Positions 54,521 through 63,621 are shown, counted from the first letter of the stretch. The stretch is DNA of 64,000 nucleotides from Sinomicrobium weinanense (GCF_018863395.1 NZ_JAHKRR010000013.1:43439-107438); one strand, 5' to 3'. Notes: generated by a model from the sequence alone, not told the origin. A program made the numbers and translations.

Positions 54521-56464
54521 ATGAAGATCATAGTTACAAGTATTCCCCGAAAACGAAAAAATACCTGCCGGAATATATTAAAAGGCTTTTTTATAGGGTA
54601 TGTTCTTGTTTTGTGCCTTGGCGCAAATGCGCAAAGTGCAGAGCCCGCACTTTCATACAACTATTCCCGGATAGCGGACCATCCCAGGATATTACTGTCC
54701 GAAGCGGATGAAAAAACACTGAAGGCATCATTAAAAAGAAACCCGGAGTTTAAAAAAGTAGATGCTTATATACGCCGGGTGTCCGATGATCTGCTTTCGG
54801 AAGAACCGCTGGTTTTTAAGAAAAAGGGCAAAAGGCTGCTGGCCGTTTCCCGGAAGGCATTGACCAGGCTGTACTACCTGTCTTACAGCTACCGCATGAC
54901 AGGCCGTGCCAAATACCTGCACAGGGCTGAAAAGGAACTCAATGCCGTTTGTGCCTTTGAAAGCTGGAACCCTACCCATTTCCTGGATGTAGGTGAGATG
55001 TGCATGGCCGTTTCCATCGCTTACGACTGGTTGTATGACGACCTGAAGGAAAGCACCCGGAAAAATGTACGGGAGGCTATACTGAAAAAAGCATTTGAGC
55101 CTTCGTATATTGAAGACCATGCCTGGTTCCTCGATGTCCATAGCAATTGGAACTCGGTCTGTAATGCGGGACTGGTCTATGGGGCCCTGGCCATTATGGA
55201 AGACGAAAAAGAACAGTCGGTCGCCATTATTGAAAGGGCCCTGAAATCGAACCGCTTGCCCCTGGAAGCCTATGCCCCGGACGGCAATTATCCGGAAGGC
55301 CCGGGGTACTGGAATTACGGCACCACATTCCAGGTGATGCTGATCGCCGCCCTGGAAAGTGCGCTGGGGTCCGATAACGGCTTGTCAAAAGCGCCGGGAT
55401 TCCTAGACTCCGCGTATTATATGCTTTTTGCTGGAGGGCCTTCCGGGGATTACTTTAATTATTACGACTGTGGAAAAAGCCAGACTGCCCGCTCTTCCAT
55501 GTTCTGGTTTGCACAAAAATTAGACGATCCGTCCCTGATCTTCCAGGAGGTCAATATGATCCGTGACGGGTTATATACCAAAACAGTATCGTCCGATATC
55601 GAAAGGGTTTTGCCCAATGCCCTTGTTTTCGGAAAAGGGCTGACCCTGTCCGAAATTAAGCCGCCGTCCCGCAAAATGTTCACGGGACATGGAATTACTC
55701 CGGTGTCCATTATACGTACCAGCTGGGAAGGTACAAAAGGAAAATACCTGGGAGTTAAGGGAGGCAGTGCTTCCGACGGCCATTCACATATGGACCAGGG
55801 GACCTTTGTGTACGATGCGGACGGGCTGAGGTGGGCCATGGATTTCGGCCTGCAAAGCTATATTACGCTCGAATCCGAAGGTGTGGACCTGTGGAACCTG
55901 GACCAGGATGCGGAACGATGGGAGGTGTTCAGGTATAATAACTTAAATCACAATACCTTGACCATTAACAACCGGCGTCATAATGTCGAAGGAAGAGCGG
56001 AGATCACGGAAACCTTTGAAAAAGGGCACGAACGGGGCGCGAGAATAGACCTGACATCGGTGCTGAATTTTAATAACGAATTAAAAATGGCCAGCAGGAA
56101 AGCGACCATAGTGGACGATTCCTATCTGAAAATAGAAGATCGTATCGAAGTGAATGCCGAACCTGTGGACCTGAGGTGGAATATGGTTACTCCCGCATCG
56201 GCCGAGATCATGGACAAGAACACCATCAGGCTCTCCCAAAAAGGGAAAGTGATACTGTTAAAGGTAAGTTCGGATATACCGGTTAAACTGGCGATCAGGC
56301 CTTCCGAAAACCCGGCCGAATACCTATGTGAGTTCGGAAATTATAAATACGGCGCCTACAATCTGCAAAACAAAGGGACGGTGATGGTAGGATTTGATGT
56401 GAAGGTCCCGGAAAATACGGTGGCCAGGTTTACGGTAAGTCTTACGGAGGCGCCATCCGATTAG
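54521..56464 (+). CDS. Heparinase II/III-like polysaccharide lyase, short form
   Basis: 647-residue lyase paralogous to the catalytic part of the protein at 42356 but without its flanking modules or T9SS domain. Signal peptide ends near LGANAQ, so it is probably periplasmic. Alpha-toroid part: KALTRLYYLSYSYRMTGRAKYL, HSNWNSVCNAGLVYGALAI, PEGPGYWNYGTTF. Beta part: the HSHMDQGTFVYDADGLRWAMDFG motif (His421, His423) and NLNHNTLTI. The large lyase has Gln where His423 stands, so the two enzymes may not share exactly the same mechanism or substrate. It would act on imported oligosaccharides before GH88. PL family not assigned. Confidence 0.9.
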   Translation: MKIIVTSIPRKRKNTCRNILKGFFIGYVLVLCLGANAQSAEPALSYNYSRIADHPRILLSEADEKTLKASLKRNPEFKKVDAYIRRVSDDLLSEEPLVFKKKGKRLLAVSRKALTRLYYLSYSYRMTGRAKYLHRAEKELNAVCAFESWNPTHFLDVGEMCMAVSIAYDWLYDDLKESTRKNVREAILKKAFEPSYIEDHAWFLDVHSNWNSVCNAGLVYGALAIMEDEKEQSVAIIERALKSNRLPLEAYAPDGNYPEGPGYWNYGTTFQVMLIAALESALGSDNGLSKAPGFLDSAYYMLFAGGPSGDYFNYYDCGKSQTARSSMFWFAQKLDDPSLIFQEVNMIRDGLYTKTVSSDIERVLPNALVFGKGLTLSEIKPPSRKMFTGHGITPVSIIRTSWEGTKGKYLGVKGGSASDGHSHMDQGTFVYDADGLRWAMDFGLQSYITLESEGVDLWNLDQDAERWEVFRYNNLNHNTLTINNRRHNVEGRAEITETFEKGHERGARIDLTSVLNFNNELKMASRKATIVDDSYLKIEDRIEVNAEPVDLRWNMVTPASAEIMDKNTIRLSQKGKVILLKVSSDIPVKLAIRPSENPAEYLCEFGNYKYGAYNLQNKGTVMVGFDVKVPENTVARFTVSLTEAPSD

Positions 56465-56519
56465 TCTTAAGCCTGAAAAATAACGGAGTTTAATTTTTAT
56501 CATGATTCATATATAGGCC

Positions 56520-57992
56520 ATGAAACCCAAATACGGCAAATTCTTTATCATAAGCCTGTTCCTTACCTTGTACGGCTGTGGGAACGGCCCGGAAAATAAT
56601 TCGGAAAAACCCAATATTCTTTTTATATTGATCGATGATATGGGCTATGGGGATCTCCCCACCTACGGGAATACCGAGGTCGATGCCCCGAATATAAACA
56701 GGCTGGCTTCCGAGGGCCTGAGTTTTTCGCAATTCTATGTCAATTCCCCGATCTGTTCACCTTCAAGGGTGGCCTGTATTACGGGGCAATACCCGAGCCG
56801 ATGGGGGATCACGTCATATGTGCACGACCGGCGGGCCAATAAAGAAAGGGGCATGAAGAACAGCCTGGACATCAAGGCCCCGACCATAGCGAGGGAAATG
56901 AAAAAGGCAGGGTATTATACGGCACATATCGGAAAATGGCATATGGGAGGGGGCCGTGATATTGCCGATGTCCCCTTAATAACGGAATACGGTTTTGACG
57001 AATCGGTGACCCAGTTCGAAGGGCTTGGAGAGCGATACCTCGCAAAATTTGAGACCCTGGACCTGGGCGATGACCCCGAACGCCCCGACCTCGAAAAGCA
57101 ATCCGCAGCGCTGGGAAGGGGAAAAGTGCACTGGATAAAACGGGAAAATTTTACCAAAATATTTGTAGACAGGGCCATTGAAGCCATAAAGAATGCCCGA
57201 AAAGAAAATAAACCGTTCTATATCAATGTCTGGCCCGATGATATCCACACCCCGCTCGAACCTCCGGGAGACCTGAGGGGAGATTCCAGCCGACATGCCA
57301 GGTTTCTGGGGGTTATGCACGAGATGGACAGGCAATTGGGACGGCTATTCGATTATATCAGGGAGGACCCCGAACTGTCTGAAAACACCCTGATCGTATT
57401 GACCAGTGACAACGGGCCCGATGCCGGTGTAAATAAGGCAGGGAACCTCAAAGGGCATAAAACCCAGATTTACGAAGGAGGCGTCAGGGAACCCTTTATC
57501 ACCTGGCATCCCGGTGTGATCCCGGAGGAAAAACAAGGTACGGTAGACACCCAAACGGTATTTTCTGCCATAGACCTGTTGCCCTCGTTTTCGGCCATAG
57601 CCGGTGTTGCCAATGACAGGGACCTGCAGGTAGACGGACTTGATGTTTCTTCGGCGATCACCGGAAAAACATCGCTCAAAAGGCAAAAAGCGCTGTTCTG
57701 GTTACGCCCCCCGGACAGGCCGGGCCTGTTTGGCAATAACGACCCCGACCTGGCCATAAGAAAAGGGGACTACAAATTGCTGATGGATGTGGACTGAACC
57801 CATATTCAGCTTTATAACCTTGCAAAGGACGAAGGGGAATCGGTCAATATTGCTGCCGATATGCCGGGTAAAACAAAAGAATTAAAAGAAGAATTGCTGG
57901 ACTGGTATAACAATTACCCCCAGGATATAGACAGGGCTATTTATGAAAGGGATGGTGACCCGTCCATGCAAAACGGAAAAAAATTACTTTAA
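56520..57992 (+). pseudogene. Sulfatase interrupted by an in-frame TGA
   Basis: S1-type sulfatase gene of 490 codons with a TGA at 57795-57797 (codon 426). Before it: lipobox LYGC (Cys20), PNILFILIDDMGYGDLPTYG, the formylglycine motif CSPSR at Cys79, IGKWHMGGGRD and NTLIVLTSDNGPDAG. After the TGA the same frame continues without another stop to TAA at 57990, with clear sulfatase sequence (HIQLYNLAKDEGESVNIA). The ancestral codon was probably GGA, as sulfatases have a small residue there. The stop removes about 65 residues of the C-terminal subdomain, so the product up to 57797 is probably unstable or altered. A sequencing error is possible. Confidence 0.85.
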
Positions 57993-58004
57993 AACCATCT
58001 TATC

Positions 58005-59606
58005 GTGAAGTTAACATTAAAGGGAAAAGCACTTTTGACCGTATTAAACCCCCGGTCGGTATATATCATGGCCTTTATCCTGGCAGGATTGATACTAACA
58101 GGATGCAAAAAAGAGAAAAAGGAAAATACATCTGTAGCGCAGGCACAGCAAAAGCCCAATGTGGTTATCCTGTATATGGACGACCTGGGCTATGGCGACC
58201 TGGGTTGCTACGGGGCAACCGGGTTACAGACGCCGAATATCGACAAACTGGCTGAGGGCGGGGTCCGCTTTACCAACGGATATGCTGCTTCGGCCACCTG
58301 TACCCCCAGCAGGTACGCCATTTTAACCGGAATGTACCCCTGGCGCAATAAAGATGCGAAGATCTTACCGGGAACAGCCCCCCTTTTAATTTCAACAACG
58401 CAGAAGACCCTGCCTAAGATGTTCAGGTCGCAGGGATATGCTACCGGGATTGTAGGCAAGTGGCATTTAGGGCTGGGAACTGGACATGTAAACTGGAACG
58501 AACATATTTTCCCCGGCCCCAATGAAGTGGGCTTTGAATCGTCTTATATCATGGCGGCAACACAGGACCGCGTGCCTACCGTGTATATAAAAGACGGTGA
58601 CGTGGTTGGCCTGGACCCGGAAGACCCGATCGAAGTGGACTATAACAAAAATTTCGAGGGAGAACCCACAGCCATTTCAAACCCGGAAATGCTGACCATG
58701 ACATGGCACCATGGACATAATAACAGCATTGTCAACGGTATTCCCCGGATAGGGTATATGAAAGGCGGGGAAGCTGCAAAATGGAAAGACGTGGAGATGG
58801 CAGACCATTTCCTGGACAAAGCGAAGAACTATGTAAAAGAACATAAAGACAAACCGTTCTTTTTATATTATGCACTGCAACAACCCCATGTGCCCAGGAC
58901 CCCGCACCCCCGTTTTGCGGGCAGATCGGGCCTGGGGCCGCGGGGAGATGTCATCCTCGAAGCCGATTGGGTTGTCGGGGAGTTTGTGAAAACCCTCGAA
59001 AAAGAAGGCCTGCTCGAAAATACCCTGCTGGTCTTTACCAGCGATAACGGCCCCGTTCTGAATGACGGGTATAATGATAATACCGTTGAAAAAACAGGGA
59101 ACCACGATCCTAAAGGCGGACTAAGAGGGGGGAAGTACAGTTTGTTTGAAGCCGGGACAAGAGTGCCCTTTATAACCTATTGGAAAGGAAAGATCCAACC
59201 TGGGGTATCAGATGCCCTGGTATGCCAGCTCGACCTGCTGGCATCATTGGCCGGATTGGCCGGGACAGAAGAAAATACCACCGACAGCAAAGACCTGTTG
59301 TCTGTTTTCCTGGGACAAAGTAACGAAGGCAGGGAATCGTTGGTCATTGAAGCATCTTCCCGGACGGCTTTCAGAAAAGGAAACTGGCTGATGATCCCGC
59401 CCTATAACGGCCCTGCCGTTAACAAACTGGTGAATATTGAACTGGGGAACTCCTCCGCATTCCAGTTGTACAATTTAAAGGACGATATGTCCCAGCAAAA
59501 TAACTTCGCAGAAGAAAATCTGGAGAAACTGGAAGAAATGGTAAAAGATTTTGAAGTTGTCCGGGGAAAGGATTACAATGAAATTCAACAATTGGAGTTA
59601 AAATAA
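58005..59606 (+). CDS. Sulfatase lipoprotein, CTPSR active site
   Basis: 533-residue S1-type sulfatase starting at GTG 58005, 12 bases after the end of the interrupted gene. An ATG at 58068 would also leave a lipobox. Lipobox LTGC (Cys34), PNVVILYMDDLGYGDLGCYG, the formylglycine motif CTPSR at Cys99 within CTPSRYAILTGMYPWR, GKWHLGLG and LLVFTSDNGPV. The RYAILTGMYPWR pattern and the length fit an arylsulfatase-type subgroup distinct from the iduronate-2-sulfatase-like enzyme. Last gene of the polysaccharide locus. Confidence 0.94.
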   Translation: MKLTLKGKALLTVLNPRSVYIMAFILAGLILTGCKKEKKENTSVAQAQQKPNVVILYMDDLGYGDLGCYGATGLQTPNIDKLAEGGVRFTNGYAASATCTPSRYAILTGMYPWRNKDAKILPGTAPLLISTTQKTLPKMFRSQGYATGIVGKWHLGLGTGHVNWNEHIFPGPNEVGFESSYIMAATQDRVPTVYIKDGDVVGLDPEDPIEVDYNKNFEGEPTAISNPEMLTMTWHHGHNNSIVNGIPRIGYMKGGEAAKWKDVEMADHFLDKAKNYVKEHKDKPFFLYYALQQPHVPRTPHPRFAGRSGLGPRGDVILEADWVVGEFVKTLEKEGLLENTLLVFTSDNGPVLNDGYNDNTVEKTGNHDPKGGLRGGKYSLFEAGTRVPFITYWKGKIQPGVSDALVCQLDLLASLAGLAGTEENTTDSKDLLSVFLGQSNEGRESLVIEASSRTAFRKGNWLMIPPYNGPAVNKLVNIELGNSSAFQLYNLKDDMSQQNNFAEENLEKLEEMVKDFEVVRGKDYNEIQQLELK

Positions 59607-59952
59607 TTATATTTACAATGCAGAAAGCCGAAATAGCCGTTATAGGTGCCCTAATGGGTGTCCTATTTGAAAATATGAGATGTAAAATGCTGATTTTAAA
59701 GGGTGTGTGAAATGAATTCCAATTCTGCCACCCCGACGAACCTAGAAATAGGTCACAACAAAACACTGTTAATCGTATGGTTTTCAGTGTTTTTTGTTTT
59801 TTATGCATTCAATTGATTTCATTTAAAACCATATAAAAGGTGTGTAATTCGGTGTGCAATGTTTCATTAAAATTGTACTATCTTTAGAGGGCTTTCAGAT
59901 ATGATTTGACTTTCGATTTAGCAACGTATTGTTTAATTTAAAGTCATTGAAA
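59607..59952. other. Boundary of the polysaccharide locus: terminator-like hairpin and att-like remnant
   Basis: About 350 bases without a gene. AAAACACTG (59760-59768) pairs with CAGTGTTTT (59785-59793) and a T-rich tract follows, a fair terminator for the plus-strand operon. The 59717-59737 stretch resembles the 3' end of a tRNA (see separate entry). GGTGTGT-type direct repeats at about 59701 and 59838 may be integrase arm sites. Confidence 0.5.
59717..59737 (+). other. tRNA 3'-end-like att remnant
   Basis: TTCCAATTCTGCCACCCCGA and one further base resemble the T-loop to acceptor 3' end of a tRNA such as tRNA-Pro (TTCRAATCCTGCCACCCCGA from general knowledge), with about two mismatches. No full tRNA is upstream. 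Tyrosine integrases often insert at tRNA 3' ends, and an integrase remnant follows. The match is short and should be treated as tentative. Confidence 0.3.
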
Positions 59953-60438
59953 ATGAAGACAAAAAGCACTTTTACGGCAATCTTCTTTACCAGAAAATCA
60001 AGGAGCAATCCAAATCAACTTTCCATCTATGTGCGTATTACCATTAGCGGAAAACGCGCAGAAATCAGTTTAAAGAGATCCATTGCTAACAAAGATTGGG
60101 ACAGCAACAAAAGCCGAGGTCGGGGCAGTTCCCAAAAGGTAAGAACGTTAAATGCCTATCTGGACGAAGTATATAACAGGCTACTGGAATGTCATAAAGA
60201 ACTTTTGGAGGAAGATAAAATTATATCCTCAGAAGCCATTAAAGCCCGATATTTAGGAGAAGACGATAATAGTAAGACCTTACGGGAACTCATTGCATAT
60301 CATCACGAAAATATGGCATTTGTTCTGAAAAAGGGGACAATGAAGAACTATTACACCACTGAAAGATACATGGCACTTCCGAAATCCTTCAACATTTTCT
60401 CTACGATAGGCTCTGCCTGTCCGCAATATGGGCATTGA
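59953..60438 (+). pseudogene. Truncated tyrosine integrase (N-terminal part only)
   Basis: From ATG 59953, the protein starts with an arm-DNA-binding domain of the Bacteroidota integrase type (MKTKSTFTAIFFTRKSRSN, LSIYVRITISGKRAEISLKRSI) and the beginning of the SAM-like core-binding domain (LRELIAYHHENMAFVLKKGTMKNYYTTERY). Homology stops near codon 140. The last about 20 residues are the reverse strand of a dsbA-like gene read out of context. The catalytic domain with Arg/His/Tyr is missing, so it cannot recombine DNA. It marks a rearrangement boundary between the polysaccharide locus and the accessory genes. Confidence 0.85.
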
Positions 60439-60527
60439 AAATCACCGTACTCTACAATCTGGACTTGAGAGTTTTCTGCACCTCTTGTATAATCATTTGC
60501 CGAAATGGCTTCTTTTAAATGTGACAT
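60351..60527 (-). pseudogene. Truncated DsbA/thioredoxin-like gene (N-terminal part only)
   Basis: From ATG 60527 on the minus strand, 12 bases after the peroxiredoxin stop, a thioredoxin-like N-terminus is readable: an acidic leader, then QVQIVEYGDFQCPYCGQAEP with a CPYC redox motif and IVEKMLKDFGS. After about 50 codons homology ends near 60370-60380, exactly where the integrase homology also ends on the other strand, and the frame stops at TAA (60351-60353). It was probably the second gene of an operon with the peroxiredoxin before the rearrangement. Too short to be a functional oxidoreductase. Confidence 0.8.
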
Positions 60528-60539
60528 AATATTTTGTTT

Positions 60540-60944
60540 TTAGGCTTTATTCATTGTATCCAGTGCTTCTAAAATGCCGTCAGCTCCTGGGTTCTCACTA
60601 TCGGGAGATAAATAACTCTGCACGATGGTTCTATTTTTATCAATCACAAAAAGTGCTCTGCTTGCGTGTCCTTCTTTATTATTATATACGCCATATTCTC
60701 TAGCAACTTCACCTTTTGGTTCAAAATCTGCCAATAAAGGAAGAGTTAATTTTCTATTTTCGGCAAATGCGGTGTGACAAAACATACTGTCAACAGAAAT
60801 ACCTATAACTATGGCATCCCGCTTTTCAAAAAGCGAATGCATCTCGTTATAAAAAGAAATCTGATCGCTGCAAACGGGACTCCAATCGAATGGATAAAAT
60901 GCAAGGACAACATTTTTCTTAGCTTCAAATTCGCTGAGTGTCAC
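60540..60944 (-). CDS. Peroxiredoxin (AhpC/TSA family) with a lost or non-standard start
   Basis: Thiol peroxidase that reduces peroxides. From the GTG at 60944 it has 134 residues with the peroxidatic Cys in FYPFDWSPVCSDQ (Cys25) and a second Cys in FCHTAF. Homology clearly extends upstream in frame (KAPDFTLIDQNGKKVTLSEF), but that part has no ATG, GTG or TTG. The natural start would be an ATA at 61002-61004, apparently mutated from ATG. The hchA terminator hairpin ends only about 20 bases before that codon, so the promoter also seems missing. The gene is either non-functional or expressed as an N-terminally short form. Confidence 0.8.
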   Translation of the reverse strand: MTLSEFEAKKNVVLAFYPFDWSPVCSDQISFYNEMHSLFEKRDAIVIGISVDSMFCHTAFAENRKLTLPLLADFEPKGEVAREYGVYNNKEGHASRALFVIDKNRTIVQSYLSPDSENPGADGILEALDTMNKA

Positions 60945-61026
60945 TTTCTTCCCGTTTTGGTCAATTAGTGTAAAATCTGGTGCTTTTGAAAATGCTTCTA
61001 ATATCTTTTTAAATTTTTTAGGTTGA

Positions 61027-61055
61027 AAACATCACTGCAAGAAGCAGTGATGTTT
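61027..61055 (-). terminator. Rho-independent-type terminator of hchA
   Basis: Perfect 12-bp stem: AAACATCACTGC (61027-61038) with GCAGTGATGTTT (61044-61055) around a 5-base loop, followed on the minus strand by TTTT. It lies about 50 bases after the hchA stop and directly before the peroxiredoxin. Confidence 0.8.
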
Positions 61056-61102
61056 AATGTATATTTTGATTATTTCAATCTAAATAAATACTGCAAAAGC
61101 AA

Positions 61103-61972
61103 TTAGTCATTGTTTGCGTTGGAATCCTTTAATAAGGCTTCCGCACACATTTCACCAAACTTGTTAGCGGCTAATGGACTGTCACCAGTCACTAATTTTC
61201 TGTCGGTATGACAAGCTCCTGAAATATCATCATTCAGAAATTCGACGCCCAAATTTTTTAGTTTTCCGCCATAAAACCAAGGCATTTCTCCCGGTTGATA
61301 GCCTATTTCCGGAAGCGTAACATCTATCGTATCTGGAAAGCCATTGATTTTATAACCTTTATATGGAAAACTTTCAGGATCTGCATCGTATCCGGCTGCC
61401 AACAGCGCTGCAGGGCCGTGGCAAATAGCCAACATAAATTTGTCTTCGGCAACTACCCAGTTGATTACTTTTTTCAAGTCTTCACTTTCCGGCAAACCTA
61501 ACATTGCACCGTGACCACCTGGTAAGAAAACCGCAACATATTCTGACTCTGATTTGAAACCACCCGCTACGAATTCTTTCAGGCTTTTTGGACGAGCTAA
61601 CTGCTCGCTGTATTTTTCGATAACGTTGCTTACGACAGCATCTTTTAGCGGAAGAGCCCATAATTCTAAATTGATTGGATTACCATTGATGGTATAAAAA
61701 TCAACTTCATAGCCTGCCGACTGCAAATGCAAAATAGGAACGAAAGTTTCTACAGGATGGTTCCCGGTTGCGAATTTTTTCCCGTTGGCCATATCCATAT
61801 ATTTTTCTTCCGTACAAACTACCAATACTTTTTTATTTTTATCCGTATTGAGGTTTTTGTAATCTATTTCTTTGTAATCGGTTTTAGGAGCTACAAATTC
61901 TCCACGTGAGAAAAATGAAGGCTCATAACCTGTTCCGTCAAATACCGGTGATTTACTTAATTCTTGTGACAT
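61103..61972 (-). CDS. hchA: HchA/Hsp31-like DJ-1/PfpI family protein (glyoxalase III or deglycase)
   Basis: 289-residue cytoplasmic DJ-1 superfamily protein of the Hsp31 group, which has glyoxalase III and holdase activity, with protein deglycase activity reported. The catalytic Cys184-His185 is in the nucleophile elbow AICHGPAALL, and Glu75 in GNHPVE matches the conserved Glu. Position and spacing of these residues closely follow E. coli HchA. Extra N-terminal and insert segments typical of the larger Hsp31 subgroup are present. It is followed by its own terminator and preceded by an SDR gene on the same strand (33 bases). The base composition looks more AT-rich than the polysaccharide genes. 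Confidence 0.9.
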   Translation of the reverse strand: MSQELSKSPVFDGTGYEPSFFSRGEFVAPKTDYKEIDYKNLNTDKNKKVLVVCTEEKYMDMANGKKFATGNHPVETFVPILHLQSAGYEVDFYTINGNPINLELWALPLKDAVVSNVIEKYSEQLARPKSLKEFVAGGFKSESEYVAVFLPGGHGAMLGLPESEDLKKVINWVVAEDKFMLAICHGPAALLAAGYDADPESFPYKGYKINGFPDTIDVTLPEIGYQPGEMPWFYGGKLKNLGVEFLNDDISGACHTDRKLVTGDSPLAANKFGEMCAEALLKDSNANND

Positions 61973-62005
61973 AATAATTGTATTTAAAATTTATGATTGA
62001 ATATT

Positions 62006-62833
62006 TTAATAATCGCTTTCCTGACTGGTTTCAAAATAAGTGTCTAAAGATTGACTGACATCTGCTATTTTTTTCTTCATCATCCTTAGCGCATCAGAAC
62101 CCAGATAAATTCTGCAAGGAGGATTTGGCATTTCTCCAATTTTTATAAAAACTGCAGCTGCTTTTTTGGGGTCGCCACCTTGGTTTTTGTTGAGTTCTCC
62201 AAAACGTTCCACTGTGTTTCTTACCAAAGTGTATTCTGGAATTTCATTTTTTGGCGTAGCCATCGAAGATTTATCCAGAAAATCTGTGCGAAATCCTCCC
62301 GGACAAATAGCAGTAACTTTGATGCCAAATTCTTCGGCTTCTTTAGATAAAGCTTCAGAAATTTGAATAACGGCTGCTTTAGTAGCACTGTAAATTCCTG
62401 TAGCCGGAGCTGATACAGAACCTGAAACAGAGGCTATATTTAAAATACGTCCGGATTGTTGTTTACGCATTATTGGTAAAACTGACCGAGAAACGTTTAT
62501 CAGTCCAAATACGTTGACAGCGAAAACCTTTCTTATTTCTTCATCCGCCAACTCTTCGATTCCACCCAATAAACCGTAGCCAGCATTATTGACCAGAACA
62601 TCAATTTTACCAAAACGCTGCATTACTGCGGAAACTGCTTTAGAAACACTTTCTTCATTCGCCACTTCCATTGTAAGCGGTAGAAAATGGTCACTGTTAA
62701 TTCGTTTTTCTAATTTTGAACTATCTCTGGATGTAGCGGCTACGCGATAACCTTTCTCTAATAGAAGTTTCACCGATTCGTATCCAAATCCTTTTGAAGC
62801 GCCTGTTACCAACCAAACTTTTGGTGTATCCAT
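62006..62833 (-). CDS. Short-chain dehydrogenase/reductase
   Basis: 275-residue NAD(P)-dependent SDR. Cofactor motif TGASKGFG at residues 10-17, NNAGYG at 82-87, the Ser135 region (NIASVSGSV) and the catalytic YxxxK at Tyr148 and Lys152 (YSATKAA). The PGGFRTDF segment follows. The basic residue in the N-terminal cofactor region (ATSRDSSKL) favours NADP. It probably reduces an aldehyde or ketone. Substrate unknown. With hchA, peroxiredoxin and a Crp/Fnr gene it looks like a stress or electrophile-detoxification cluster. Confidence 0.93.
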   Translation of the reverse strand: MDTPKVWLVTGASKGFGYESVKLLLEKGYRVAATSRDSSKLEKRINSDHFLPLTMEVANEESVSKAVSAVMQRFGKIDVLVNNAGYGLLGGIEELADEEIRKVFAVNVFGLINVSRSVLPIMRKQQSGRILNIASVSGSVSAPATGIYSATKAAVIQISEALSKEAEEFGIKVTAICPGGFRTDFLDKSSMATPKNEIPEYTLVRNTVERFGELNKNQGGDPKKAAAVFIKIGEMPNPPCRIYLGSDALRMMKKKIADVSQSLDTYFETSQESDY

Positions 62834-62917
62834 AACTTGTTTTTTTAATAGAGTAAAGTTATGACGCCAATACAGTTTTTAACAAGGACATACCTCACAA
62901 AAATAGTGTGATGTAGA

Positions 62918-63481
62918 TCACATCTGCAAACGGCTAAGTGTTTCTCTTGTAACACCTAAATAATTAGCAATTAATCTTTTGGGAACTCGTGAAAAGATAT
63001 TAGGGTACATCAGACAAAACTCATCATATCGTTCTTTTGCCGTGTGTGACATTAGTGAAAGGATTCTTTTTTGAAGGGCAACATATCCGAAATTTGACTT
63101 CACACGGAAGAAATGCTCCATCTTGGGCATCACTTTGCAAAGTTGTTCTAAGTCGTTAATAGTAATGCTAAATAATTCTGCATCTTCTATAACTTCTACG
63201 GCAACGGTCGATTTTTCTCCTTTAAAAAATGAAGCAAAATCTGAAATCCACCAGTTTTCATTAGCGAACTGTAAGATATGTTCTTTTCCTATTTCATCGA
63301 TCAGGCTACTTTTTAAAAGCCCTGTTTTTACCAGATACATTGTATCTACCGACTGATTTTCCTGAATGAGAAACTGACGTTTGCGAATTTTAACTGAATT
63401 GAAAAATTTGGAAACGGTGTGAAATTCTTCATCATTCAAATCAATATGTTCGCCAATATGTCGTTGCAAAAAATCAGTCAT
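62918..63481 (-). CDS. Crp/Fnr-family transcriptional regulator
   Basis: About 187 residues from the ATG at 63481. A longer start at 63535 adds a less plausible N-terminus. An N-terminal cyclic-nucleotide-binding-like beta-barrel (KIRKRQFLIQENQSVDTMYLVKTGLLKSSLID) is followed by a dimer helix and a winged HTH with PKRLIANYLGVTRETLSRLQ. It lacks FNR-type N-terminal cysteines, so it is not an iron-sulfur sensor. Such proteins are common next to small detoxification operons in Flavobacteriia and may control the SDR/hchA genes 84 bases downstream, though no operator was identified. Confidence 0.9.
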   Translation of the reverse strand: MTDFLQRHIGEHIDLNDEEFHTVSKFFNSVKIRKRQFLIQENQSVDTMYLVKTGLLKSSLIDEIGKEHILQFANENWWISDFASFFKGEKSTVAVEVIEDAELFSITINDLEQLCKVMPKMEHFFRVKSNFGYVALQKRILSLMSHTAKERYDEFCLMYPNIFSRVPKRLIANYLGVTRETLSRLQM

Positions 63482-63621
63482 TTTTATCCAATTATTTTTA
63501 ATAAACTTACAAAAAAATCCTGAAATTTTCTCCACCTAAAAAGAGTGCGAAAGTTGTTCAAAATGCAAAAAATGGAAATTGGAAACTTTAAAGAATCGTT
63601 TATTTTATTCCCCTAAGTTAG

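Noticed and set aside
57795..57797. TGA as a selenocysteine codon
   Set aside because: The position corresponds to a surface loop in sulfatases, not a catalytic site. No selenocysteine insertion element is visible, and a simple nonsense change explains it.
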